From the NCBI RefSeq assembly GCF_035653575.1, contig NZ_DASRBQ010000186.1, positions 1-64,000 of the forward strand: a DNA stretch of 64,000 bases, read 5' to 3'. The stretch comes from Actinocrinis sp035653575 (lineage in GTDB: Bacteria; Actinomycetota; Actinomycetes; Streptomycetales; Catenulisporaceae). Below are positions 8,514 to 15,494 of the stretch, in pieces. Below the pieces are notes generated by a model. The model ran no database searches and had not been told where the DNA came from. It saw only the letters and a list, made by a program, of their open reading frames with translations. Positions within the stretch are counted from its first letter, which is position 1, and each line of letters opens with the position of its first letter. The translations under genes and the position numbers were made by a program.

Positions 8514-8823
8514 GAGAGGGCACATCTCCTTCTGTCGGTACGCACGGGCAGGCGCGCAGGCAGCTCTGCTCGTGCGGGCGCGGACCGCGTCGCCGTGGGT
8601 GAGGTCGCGTGGCGCCGCACGCGACCGGAAGCGTTTACGGACTGCGGTTGCAGCGAGTATGGAAAGCCCGGGCGGCGGCGTCAACGGTTGCCGGCCATTG
8701 GATCTTGACCGGTATATCCCGCTTAAGATCGGCTTACGGAAGTGACCGTCCGTCAGGTTGCGGATACCCGGATCCGGGGACGGACCGGAACCCGGGCGCG
8801 GCGGGTCGTGGCAGACTTCGATC
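8514..8823. promoter_or_regulatory. Divergent intergenic region, GH64 and AKR promoters
   Basis: About 310 bases between two divergent genes. GGAAGCGTTTAC at 8627-8638 is a degenerate dyad with a central CG that resembles LacI-family operators, 114 bases upstream of the GH64 start. A six-base inverted repeat GATCTT/AAGATC surrounds GGTATATCCC near 8701-8730. No clear promoter was assigned and no further gene is seen. Confidence 0.35.
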
Positions 8824-9717
8824 ATGGATGCGAACACGATGACCGCGGCCGCGGCCGGCACCTGGAAGCTCGGCGACCTGACCGTCAGCCGGCTCGGCTT
8901 CGGCGCGATGCGGCTGACCGGCACCGCGGGCTTCGACCTGGGCCGGCCGCGCGATCGGCGAAACTCGATCAGCGTGCTGCGGCGCGCGGTCGAGCTCGGC
9001 GTGAACCACATCGACACCGCGGCTTTCTACTTCTCCCCGCTGCGCTCGGCCAACGAGCTGATCAACAGCGCACTGAACCCTTATCCGGAAGACCTGGTCA
9101 TCGTCACCAAGGTGGGCCCGGGCCGCGATCCGTCCGGCGACTGGTTCGCGGCCACGCCCGAGCAGCTGCGTGGCCAGGTCGAGGAGAACCTGCGCCAGCT
9201 CGGCCGCGACCACTTGGACGTGGTCAACCTGCGCCGGATGCGCCAAGAGTCGATCGCGGAGCACTTCGGCGCGCTGGCCGAACTGCGTGAGGCTGGACTG
9301 ATCCGACATCTGGGCGTCTCGAACGTCAACCTGGCGCAACTCGCCGAAGCCCAGGCGATCGCGCCCGTGGTGTGCGTGCAGAACCGGTTCAACGTGGAGG
9401 TGCGGGAACACGACGAGGTGCTGCGTGCGTGCGGCGAACAGGGCATCGCGTTCGTGCCCTACTTCGCCATCTCGGGCGAGCGGCGCGAAGGGGGCGCGGC
9501 GACGGACAGCAGTCACGAGAGCGAGGAGGTGCTCCGCGTCGCGGAGGCACACGGCGCGAGCGCGGCGCAGGTCAAGCTCGCCTGGACGCTACATCAGGGT
9601 CCGCATGTGCTGGCCATCCCGGGCACCGGCGACCTGGCGCATCTGCAGGAGAACGTCGCCGCCGCGGCGCTGCGCCTCTCCCCCGAGGAGGTTGATCGGA
9701 TCGGTGCACTGGCCTGA
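8824..9717 (+). CDS. Aldo/keto reductase family oxidoreductase
   Basis: 297-residue (beta/alpha)8-barrel protein of the AKR superfamily, probably NADPH dependent. It opens with LTVSRLGFGAMRLTG. The catalytic Asp and Tyr are visible as D64 and Y69 in HIDTAAFY, and the catalytic Lys as K96 in VIVTKVG. The fourth member, normally His in a strand reading xxHxxD, is replaced in HLDVVNLRRM by Asn135. The cofactor-binding end is around LAIPGTGDLAHLQENVAAAAL. The start at 8824 is chosen over upstream in-frame codons because the conserved fold starts shortly after it. Substrate unknown. The gene stands alone, divergent from GH64. Confidence 0.88.
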   Translation: MDANTMTAAAAGTWKLGDLTVSRLGFGAMRLTGTAGFDLGRPRDRRNSISVLRRAVELGVNHIDTAAFYFSPLRSANELINSALNPYPEDLVIVTKVGPGRDPSGDWFAATPEQLRGQVEENLRQLGRDHLDVVNLRRMRQESIAEHFGALAELREAGLIRHLGVSNVNLAQLAEAQAIAPVVCVQNRFNVEVREHDEVLRACGEQGIAFVPYFAISGERREGGAATDSSHESEEVLRVAEAHGASAAQVKLAWTLHQGPHVLAIPGTGDLAHLQENVAAAALRLSPEEVDRIGALA

Positions 9718-9756
9718 GCGTCCCGACCCGGGCGCGCCGGCAGACGGACCAGAACG

Positions 9757-9798
9757 ATTCCCAGGAATAAGATTCCAAGGAATCTAGTTCCGTGGAAT
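9757..9798 (+). promoter_or_regulatory. Array of three evenly spaced MarR-type operators
   Basis: Three 12-base dyads of the form ATTCCnnGGAAT lie at 9757-9768, 9772-9783 and 9787-9798; the third begins GTTCC. Their starts are exactly 15 bases apart. The array ends two bases before the ribosome-binding site AAGGAGGG of the MarR gene. It probably serves autorepression of the marR-oxidoreductase operon. Binding is inferred from position and symmetry. Confidence 0.7.
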
Positions 9799-9817
9799 GT
9801 AAGGAGGGAGCGCGGCC

Positions 9818-10282
9818 ATGGCGAGCAACGCGTCGGACGGCCTGAGGCAGCTGTTCAGCGACATCGTGCGGCTCGAGATCGAGCTGTGGGACGCCGTTGA
9901 CCGGCGGCTGCGCGAGACGCCCGGCATCTCCATGGGCGACTTCGACGTGATGCAGGTCGTCGCGCGCACGGCGTCGTGCCGGGTGTACGACATCGCCGAG
10001 CAGCTCTCGATCACGGTCGGCGGCACCAGCAAGGCCGTGGACCGGTTGGAGCGGCGCGGCCATGTCGCACGGCGCAGCAACCCCGGCGATCGCCGCTCGT
10101 CGATCATCGAGCTGACCCCCGAGGGCGCGGAAGCGCTCGCCGGGGCCGGTGTGGTGGTGGACGACGAGTTGCAGCTGCGGCTCGGTGCGGTGTTGTCGAC
10201 CGAATCGCTCGGCCAGTTGGGCTCCCTCATCGCACGGATTCGCTCGGGGCTGGCAAAGCCGCCGGAGCCGGACCGCGCGTAG
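9818..10282 (+). CDS. MarR family transcriptional regulator
   Basis: 154-residue winged-helix protein. The recognition region is VYDIAEQLSITVGGTSKAVD, followed by the wing RRSNPGDRRSSIIELTPEG, the classical MarR signature. The N-terminal helix (LFSDIVRLEIELWDAVDRRL) and C-terminal helix form the dimer interface. AAGGAGGG precedes the ATG by nine bases. Immediately upstream lie three regularly spaced palindromes. The downstream zinc-free alcohol dehydrogenase gene begins 27 bases after the stop, so it is probably in the same operon and under this repressor. The ligand is unknown; MarR/oxidoreductase pairs often respond to electrophiles or phenolics. Confidence 0.92.
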   Translation: MASNASDGLRQLFSDIVRLEIELWDAVDRRLRETPGISMGDFDVMQVVARTASCRVYDIAEQLSITVGGTSKAVDRLERRGHVARRSNPGDRRSSIIELTPEGAEALAGAGVVVDDELQLRLGAVLSTESLGQLGSLIARIRSGLAKPPEPDRA

Positions 10283-10309
10283 GACACGGGACTGGAACGG
10301 AGTACGGCC

Positions 10310-11227
10310 ATGTCAAAGGCAGTGCGATTCGATCGGTACGGCGGCATCGACGTGCTGAACGTGGTGGAAGTACCGCTGCCCGAGCCGGGTGCGGGAGAGG
10401 TGCTGGTCGCGGTCAAGGCGGCGGGCATCAACCCGGGCGAGGCGAAGATCCGCACGGGCATGATGCACGAGCGCTGGCCCGCGGACTTCCCGTCGGGTCA
10501 GGGCAGCGACCTGGCAGGTGTGGTCGCCAAGCTGGGGCCGGGCGTGACCGGGTTCGCGGTCGGCGACGAGGTGCTCGGCTTCACGAACCGGCGGGCCAGC
10601 CACGCTCAGTTCGTCGTCGTGCGGGCGGACGAGCTGGCGCCGAAGCCGCAGAACGTGCCGTGGGAGGTCGCCGGCTCGCTGTTCGTCGCCGGGACGACGG
10701 CCTTCGCGGCGGTGCGGGCGGTGGAGCTGAAGCCCGGCGACACGGTCGCGGTCTCGGGCGCGGCCGGCGGCGTGGGTTCGCTGGTGGTGCAGCTGGCCAG
10801 GCGCGCCGGGGCCGAGGTGATCGGCATCGCGAGCCGGGCGAACCACGCCTGGCTGGCCGGTCATGGAGTCAAGCCGGTCGAGTACGGCGACGGCCTGGCC
10901 GAACGATTGCGCGAGACGGCGGCGCGGATCGACGCGTTCATCGACACGCACGGCGACGGTTACGTGAAGCTGGCGCTGGATCTGGGCGTTGACGCGAAGC
11001 GGATCGATACGATCATCGACTTCGCCGCCGCGGCCGAGTACGGCGTGAAGGCGGAAGGCAACGGCGCCGCGGACACGATCGAGGTGGTGTCCGAGCTGGC
11101 GAACCTGGTGGCGCACGGCGAACTCGAAGTGCCGATCGCCGCGACGTTCCCGCTGGACGAGGTCCGCGCGGCGTTCGAGCTGGTCGAGCAGGGCCACGCG
11201 CACGGCAAGGTAGTACTGCTTCCGTAA
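10310..11227 (+). CDS. Zinc-free medium-chain dehydrogenase, quinone oxidoreductase-like
   Basis: 305-residue NADPH-dependent reductase of the MDR superfamily. The N-terminal GroES-like domain starts MSKAVRFDRYGGIDVLNVVE and includes AAGINPGEAKIRTG. The Rossmann domain has the nucleotide motif SGAAGGVGSLVVQLA. Zinc-binding cysteines are absent, which places it with quinone reductase and enoyl-reductase-like members. The C-terminal GHAHGKVVLLP is the usual family ending. It follows the MarR gene by 27 bases. Likely role is reductive detoxification of quinones or alpha,beta-unsaturated carbonyls; the true substrate is not known. Confidence 0.88.
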   Translation: MSKAVRFDRYGGIDVLNVVEVPLPEPGAGEVLVAVKAAGINPGEAKIRTGMMHERWPADFPSGQGSDLAGVVAKLGPGVTGFAVGDEVLGFTNRRASHAQFVVVRADELAPKPQNVPWEVAGSLFVAGTTAFAAVRAVELKPGDTVAVSGAAGGVGSLVVQLARRAGAEVIGIASRANHAWLAGHGVKPVEYGDGLAERLRETAARIDAFIDTHGDGYVKLALDLGVDAKRIDTIIDFAAAAEYGVKAEGNGAADTIEVVSELANLVAHGELEVPIAATFPLDEVRAAFELVEQGHAHGKVVLLP

Positions 11228-11264
11228 GCGTCCTGCGACGCCTCCGGAATGCGGCGCGGCGTGC

Positions 11265-11996
11265 TCACTCGGGCGATCGAAAGCTGGACTCCACGGCTGC
11301 CCGAGTGAGCGCGCGTGCCGCGTGTACGGCGCTGTCGATCGCCTCGTCCGGCGACAGGCCGCACAGGTCGGTCAGGGTGAACAGCGCCTCGGCGGAGACC
11401 ACGAGCGCGAGGTCTCGCTTGAGCTGGACCAGGGCCAAAGCGCTCTCGGCGGCGCCGCCCGGACCCGTAGCATGTTCCAGGGGCGCGAGCGCGGTGTCAA
11501 TGAGTCCAAACCTAAGTCCCGGACGGATCGCGCCACCTTGGCCATCGGCTATCGCGGCCGACATCATCGCGCGCACCGCGCCCTCGTAGGACAACACGTG
11601 ACCGAGCAGGAAGCGGGTCGCGTGCTCGATGCGCTCCACCGGATCGGCGCTGTCGGCCAGCGGAGCCATCGCCTCGGCCGGTTCGGGCAGCAGGCCGGTG
11701 AACGACTCGCGCAGCAGCGTGCTGAGATCCGGGAAGTACCGGTACGCGGTCGCCTCCGAGACCAGCGCCGCCTGCGCGACCGCGGGCATGGTCACCTCGC
11801 CGCCGCCGCGGATCAGCTCGCGGGTCGCGGCGATGATCGCGTTGCGGGTGCGCAGCTTCTGATTGCTGCGCCGACCGCCGAGTTCGGGATGCGCCGTCTC
11901 GGGCGCCGTCTCCTCGGTTTCCGTGCGTTGCCGAGTCTGCGTCACGTGACCATCGTCGCGCGCCGAAGCCGATTCGTCAAAGTCTTCTCTCTTCAT
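11265..11996 (-). CDS. TetR family transcriptional regulator
   Basis: 243-residue regulator whose N-terminal extension precedes a TetR helix-turn-helix: RNAIIAATRELIRGGGEVTM then VAQAALVSEATAYRYFPDL. The C-terminal part is a variable ligand domain. The ATG at 11996 is chosen because the signal-like upstream codons at 12047 run through operator DNA. The start codon lies within an imperfect copy of the large palindrome found in front of the divergent cupin gene. It therefore probably represses both itself and the cupin-hydrolase operon. Inducer unknown. Confidence 0.9.
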   Translation of the reverse strand: MKREDFDESASARDDGHVTQTRQRTETEETAPETAHPELGGRRSNQKLRTRNAIIAATRELIRGGGEVTMPAVAQAALVSEATAYRYFPDLSTLLRESFTGLLPEPAEAMAPLADSADPVERIEHATRFLLGHVLSYEGAVRAMMSAAIADGQGGAIRPGLRFGLIDTALAPLEHATGPGGAAESALALVQLKRDLALVVSAEALFTLTDLCGLSPDEAIDSAVHAARALTRAAVESSFRSPE

Positions 11997-12058
11997 GAGA
12001 GTTGACTTGCACGAAAGTGCGAACCGGGGTAACTTCGTGAGAGTCAACTCTCACGAAG
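11991..12058. promoter_or_regulatory. Two TetR operators in the divergent tetR/cupin promoter
   Basis: A perfect palindrome with 12-base arms (CTTCGTGAGAGT, CA, then its complement) spans 12033-12058. An imperfect copy spans 11991-12016 and covers the tetR start codon (one mismatch in the left arm, three in the right). Their centres are 42 bases apart, close to four helical turns. On the plus strand TTGCAC (12007-12012) and TAACTT (12030-12035) form a 17-base-spaced promoter overlapped by both sites. The right arm ends in the cupin gene's ribosome-binding site. Confidence 0.75.
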
Positions 12059-12067
12059 GAGGCGTCC

Positions 12068-12550
12068 ATGGCCGGGGTGCCAGAGGTATCAGTCGTCGGA
12101 CCCGACGACGGCGAGGTCATCAAGCTCGGCCCCGCGCAGATCCGGATCCTCGAGGACGGCAGCACGACCGGTCACCGGCTGGGCGCCGCCGAGATCACCC
12201 TCGCACCGCATTCGCCGGGGCCGCAGCAGCACCGGCACGCCCGGCACGACGAAGGGTTCTTCGTCGTCTCCGGCACCGCGCAGTTCACGGTCGGGGACGC
12301 GGTGCACGACGCGCCGGCCGGCTCGCTGGTCATGGTGCCGCCGGGTGCGCCGCACAGTTTCGCCAATCCGGGCGCGCACCCACTCATCATGATCAACACC
12401 TTCACGCCGGACCTGTACGTGCAGTACTTCCGCGATCTGCGCGACATGCTCGCCTCCGGACAGCCGCTCGACGATGAAGTGGTCGCCGACGTGATGAACC
12501 GCTACGAAACCGTCCCGGCGACCACGTACGCCGCCGACCCAGAAGCCTGA
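12068..12550 (+). CDS. Cupin domain protein
   Basis: 160-residue single-domain cupin. The first cupin motif is GPQQHRHARHDEGFFVVSG with two metal-ligand histidines and a glutamate. The second is PAGSLVMVPPGAPHSFANPG. The short C-terminal helix region (FRDLRDMLASGQPL) resembles quercetinase-like or small-molecule cupins. GAAGGAGG lies just upstream of the ATG and overlaps the TetR operator. First gene of a two-gene unit with an alpha/beta hydrolase (10-base gap). A metal-dependent dioxygenase or isomerase acting with that hydrolase is plausible but unproven. Confidence 0.85.
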   Translation: MAGVPEVSVVGPDDGEVIKLGPAQIRILEDGSTTGHRLGAAEITLAPHSPGPQQHRHARHDEGFFVVSGTAQFTVGDAVHDAPAGSLVMVPPGAPHSFANPGAHPLIMINTFTPDLYVQYFRDLRDMLASGQPLDDEVVADVMNRYETVPATTYAADPEA

Positions 12551-12560
12551 GGAGCCAACC

Positions 12561-13352
12561 ATGACTCAGTCCACGTACCAGCTGTCCGTGCCCGGAATCG
12601 GCGAAGTAGACCTGACGGTCGACGATCGCGGTCAGGGCAGACCGCTGCTGTTGCTGCACGGCGGTGCCGGTCCGCTTTCCGTCGCGAATCTCGCCGAAGC
12701 GCTCGCGGCAGAGGGTGGCATACGCGTGCTTACTCCCACGCATCCCGGCTTCGAGGGCACACCACGTGCCGCAAATCTCGACAGCGTGCCCGGCCTCGCC
12801 TCGGTCTACGAAGCGCTGCTCGAGCGCCTCGGGCTGATCGACGTCCTGGTCGCGGGCAACTCGCTCGGCGGCTGGGTGGCAGCGCAACTCGCACTCGGCA
12901 CCAGCGCCCCGCGGCTCGCCGGCATAGTGGTGATCAACGCCGTGGGCATCGAGGTGGAGGGCCACCCGATCGCCGAGACCGCCGATGCCGCCCCGGACCA
13001 GCTGCTCGCGCTGGCCTACCACGACCCGGCCCCGTACCGCCTGGACCCAGCGGCACTTCCGGCGGAGCGCCTGGCGGCCATGGCGGCCAACCGCGCGGCG
13101 GTGCAGCTTTACGGCGGCGCGTCGATGTTCGACCCGCAGCTGCGTGCGCGCCTTTCGGCGATCACGACTCCCGCGCTGTTCGTCTGGGGCGAGAGTGACC
13201 GGATCGCCGACCTCGAATACGGTCGCGCCTTCGCGCAGTCCGTCCCCGGAGCGCTCTTCGAGTCGATACCCGAGGCCGGCCATTTCCCGCACATCGAGCA
13301 GCCGGCCGCGACGCTCAAGGCGATAACCCAGTTCGCCGACAGCCTGGCGTGA
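12561..13352 (+). CDS. Alpha/beta hydrolase
   Basis: 263-residue hydrolase with the classic fold. The oxyanion region is LLLLHGGAGPLS and the nucleophile elbow is AGNSLGGWVAAQ (Ser in GNSLGG). The acid is probably the Asp in FVWGESDRIAD and the catalytic His is in IPEAGHFPHIEQP. It follows the cupin gene closely and is presumably controlled by the divergent TetR protein. Likely an esterase or C-C hydrolase for a small aromatic or lipophilic ester. Substrate not determinable. Its 3' end is partly duplicated downstream. Confidence 0.9.
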   Translation: MTQSTYQLSVPGIGEVDLTVDDRGQGRPLLLLHGGAGPLSVANLAEALAAEGGIRVLTPTHPGFEGTPRAANLDSVPGLASVYEALLERLGLIDVLVAGNSLGGWVAAQLALGTSAPRLAGIVVINAVGIEVEGHPIAETADAAPDQLLALAYHDPAPYRLDPAALPAERLAAMAANRAAVQLYGGASMFDPQLRARLSAITTPALFVWGESDRIADLEYGRAFAQSVPGALFESIPEAGHFPHIEQPAATLKAITQFADSLA

Positions 13353-13452
13353 CCTGACGACCGCCACCATCGCCGTCACCAGCAGCCCGGCGTGGCCCGA
13401 CGACAGTCACCCAGTTCGCCGACCAGCCCGGCGTGACCGGACGACCGCCACC
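13327..13452 (+). repeat. Degenerate repeats of the hydrolase gene 3' end
   Basis: The last codons and the bases after the stop of the hydrolase gene (13327-13368) recur almost intact at 13410-13452, sharing CCCAGTTCGCCGAC and GACGACCGCCACC. A shorter middle copy lies at about 13382-13411. It looks like a tandem duplication that has since drifted. No promoter or gene is seen between 13353 and 13523. Confidence 0.65.
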
Positions 13453-13523
13453 CACCACCCGGCGGACGCGCCACTCATCTCACCGCGTTTCTCCTCCCGG
13501 CCATGCTCGGCAATCCGCACGCG

Positions 13524-14444
13524 CTACAAACTCGGGTCAGCCTGTGTGCGTCCGAGGAAGAGGGCTGCGGCTCGCGCATAGCCTCTCACCAGCGGCCGCG
13601 CATCCTCCTTGCGCCAAGCCAGCGCCAGGTGGCACGGAGCGAGGTCGACGACTGGGCGCGTGACGACGTCCCCCCGAGTGAGCAGTGGCACGTTGCCGGA
13701 CGCGACAAGACACACGCCACGGCCGTCGACAAGCGCTTCGTAGGTCTCGTCGGGATTGTTGACGACGGCACCGATGCGCGCGGCGCCGTCGGGACGTGCG
13801 TCGAGCGCAAGCCAGAAGTCTCGCAGCGGTCCCGCAGTCTCGGGCAGAGCAAGAAAGGGTTCGTCGATGAGGTCGGACATTACGACGTCAGGCTTTGCGG
13901 CGAGGGGATGACCGTCGGGGAGGGCGACGTGTCGGGGTTCGGCGGCCATGATGATTCGTTCATAGCGGTGTTCATCGGGAATCGGCAGCCAGACGAATGC
14001 GACGTCGCTCGAGCCGTCGGCGAGTCCTGCGGTCGGGTCCTCCCAGCCGACCTGCCGCAGTTCGAGCCGTGCGCCGGGGAACGCACTGGTGAAGCGCGAC
14101 CGGATGGCCGGCAGCATGCCACCGCGTCCGGGACTGGTGCTCATGCCGATGATCAGCGTGGAGTCTGCGACCGCTTTCGCCGCTTCCAGCGCGGCGCTCG
14201 CATCGTCCCAGGCTTCGAGGACACGTCGAGCGTGCGGCAGCAGCGCCTCGCCGGCGGGCGTCAGCTGGACTGCTCGCCGATCGCGCGTGAACAGTGCCGT
14301 GTCCAGATGCTTCTCCAAGAGACGGATCTGTTTGCTCAGCGCCGGTTGGGACACGAACAACCGCTCCGCCGCTCGAGTGAAGTGCAGTTCCTCGGCGACC
14401 GCCACGAAGTACCGCAGATCTCTGCCATGCACGTCCATAACCAT
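13524..14444 (-). CDS. LysR family transcriptional regulator
   Basis: 306-residue LysR-type regulator. The DNA-binding domain is at the N-terminus: DLRYFVAVAEELHFTRAAER, then FVSQPALSKQIRLLEKHL, a textbook LysR helix-turn-helix. A periplasmic-binding-like effector domain follows from about residue 95. The ATG at 14444 or the in-frame ATG at 14438 could start it; both lie within a T-N11-A palindrome. It is divergent from a short-chain dehydrogenase gene, the probable target, in the usual LysR arrangement. Confidence 0.92.
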   Translation of the reverse strand: MVMDVHGRDLRYFVAVAEELHFTRAAERLFVSQPALSKQIRLLEKHLDTALFTRDRRAVQLTPAGEALLPHARRVLEAWDDASAALEAAKAVADSTLIIGMSTSPGRGGMLPAIRSRFTSAFPGARLELRQVGWEDPTAGLADGSSDVAFVWLPIPDEHRYERIIMAAEPRHVALPDGHPLAAKPDVVMSDLIDEPFLALPETAGPLRDFWLALDARPDGAARIGAVVNNPDETYEALVDGRGVCLVASGNVPLLTRGDVVTRPVVDLAPCHLALAWRKEDARPLVRGYARAAALFLGRTQADPSL

Positions 14445-14451
14445 CGGTTAT
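14437..14451. promoter_or_regulatory. LysR-type box (T-N11-A)
   Basis: ATAACC-ATC-GGTTAT is a perfect 6-3-6 dyad and fits the T-N11-A LysR consensus. It covers the lysR start and lies about 80 bases upstream of the divergent SDR gene, suited to autoregulation and activation of the target. Confidence 0.6.
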
Positions 14452-14530
14452 AACAAAAGATCTTGGACCGCGTCGGAATCCAGGCCGCAGACTCGTAGCG
14501 AAGGCGGAACGGATCGACGAGGAGTCCCAA

Positions 14531-15358
14531 ATGAACAAGGTGTGGCTGATCACCGGCGCGAACAGTGGCTTCGGGCGGGCGTTCACCGAGGCCGCGGTGG
14601 CGGTCGGCGACATCGTGGTGGCCACCGCGAGGCGACCGGAAGCGCTTGCCGATCTGGTCGCCGCGCACCCCGATCGCGTCGAGGCGCTACGGCTCGATGT
14701 GACCGACCAGGCAGCGGGCCAGGCAGTCATCGACGACGTGATCGCACGGCACGGCCGGATCGACGTTCTGGTCAACAACGCGGGCCGCACGCACGTCGGC
14801 GCGGTCGAGGAGACCGCTGACGACGAGCTGCGTGACCTGTTCGACTTGCACTTCTTCGGTCCGGCCGCGCTCATCCGCGCCGCCCTCCCGCACATGCGCG
14901 CCCGGCGGTCGGGAGCGATCGTGCAACTGAGCAGCATGGGCGGGCAGCTGTCGTTCGCCGGTTTCGGGGCCTACAGCGCCACGAAGTTCGCGCTGGAGGG
15001 GCTTTCCGAGGCGCTGGCCGACGAACTGCGGCCGCTGGGCATCAAGGTGCTCATCGTGGAGCCGGGCGCGTTCCGCACCGGGCTGTTCGGAAACGCGAGC
15101 ACGAGCGGGCAGATCGACGACTACGACTCCACTTCCGGCGAGACGCGGCGCATGGTCGCGACGGGCGACGGCACGCAGCCGGGCGATCCCGCGAAGGCCG
15201 CCGAGGCGGTCATCGCAGCGCTCGAGGCGGAGCACACCCCGCTGCGGCTGCCGCTGGGCGACGACTCCGTGGACGCGCTGCTCGCCCACCTGGAGTCCGT
15301 ACGCACGGAAATCGCCACGTGGGAAAAGACGGCCCGGGCGACCGCCTTCGACAGCTGA
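14531..15358 (+). CDS. Short-chain dehydrogenase/reductase
   Basis: 275-residue classical SDR. Cofactor motif TGANSGFG is at the N-terminus, NNAG is in VLVNNAGRTHVG, and the catalytic triad is Ser in QLSSMGG with Tyr and Lys in YSATKFALEG. Residues ARRPEAL after the second strand favour NADP(H). GACGAGGAG precedes the ATG. It is divergent from a LysR gene with a palindrome in the shared promoter. Substrate unknown; a stand-alone stress or catabolic reductase is likely. Confidence 0.9.
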   Translation: MNKVWLITGANSGFGRAFTEAAVAVGDIVVATARRPEALADLVAAHPDRVEALRLDVTDQAAGQAVIDDVIARHGRIDVLVNNAGRTHVGAVEETADDELRDLFDLHFFGPAALIRAALPHMRARRSGAIVQLSSMGGQLSFAGFGAYSATKFALEGLSEALADELRPLGIKVLIVEPGAFRTGLFGNASTSGQIDDYDSTSGETRRMVATGDGTQPGDPAKAAEAVIAALEAEHTPLRLPLGDDSVDALLAHLESVRTEIATWEKTARATAFDS

Positions 15359-15427
15359 GACAGCGGCGCGTGCTTCGGGCCGGGATCGGCAGTGGCAATC
15401 GGGACCGCCACGGCCACTGCTACGGCG

Positions 15428-15456
15428 GGGGCGCGGCCTTCTACAGGCCGCGCCCC
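15428..15456. terminator. Bidirectional hairpin terminator
   Basis: An 11-base perfect stem (GGGGCGCGGCC at 15428-15438 with 15446-15456) and a 7-base loop TTCTACA, between the convergent SDR and GH16 genes. Three TTGCGC copies nine bases apart follow at about 15464-15487, with no clear meaning. Confidence 0.75.
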
Positions 15457-15494
15457 TCAGCTTGCGCATGTTGCGCGTGTTGCGCCTGGGTACC

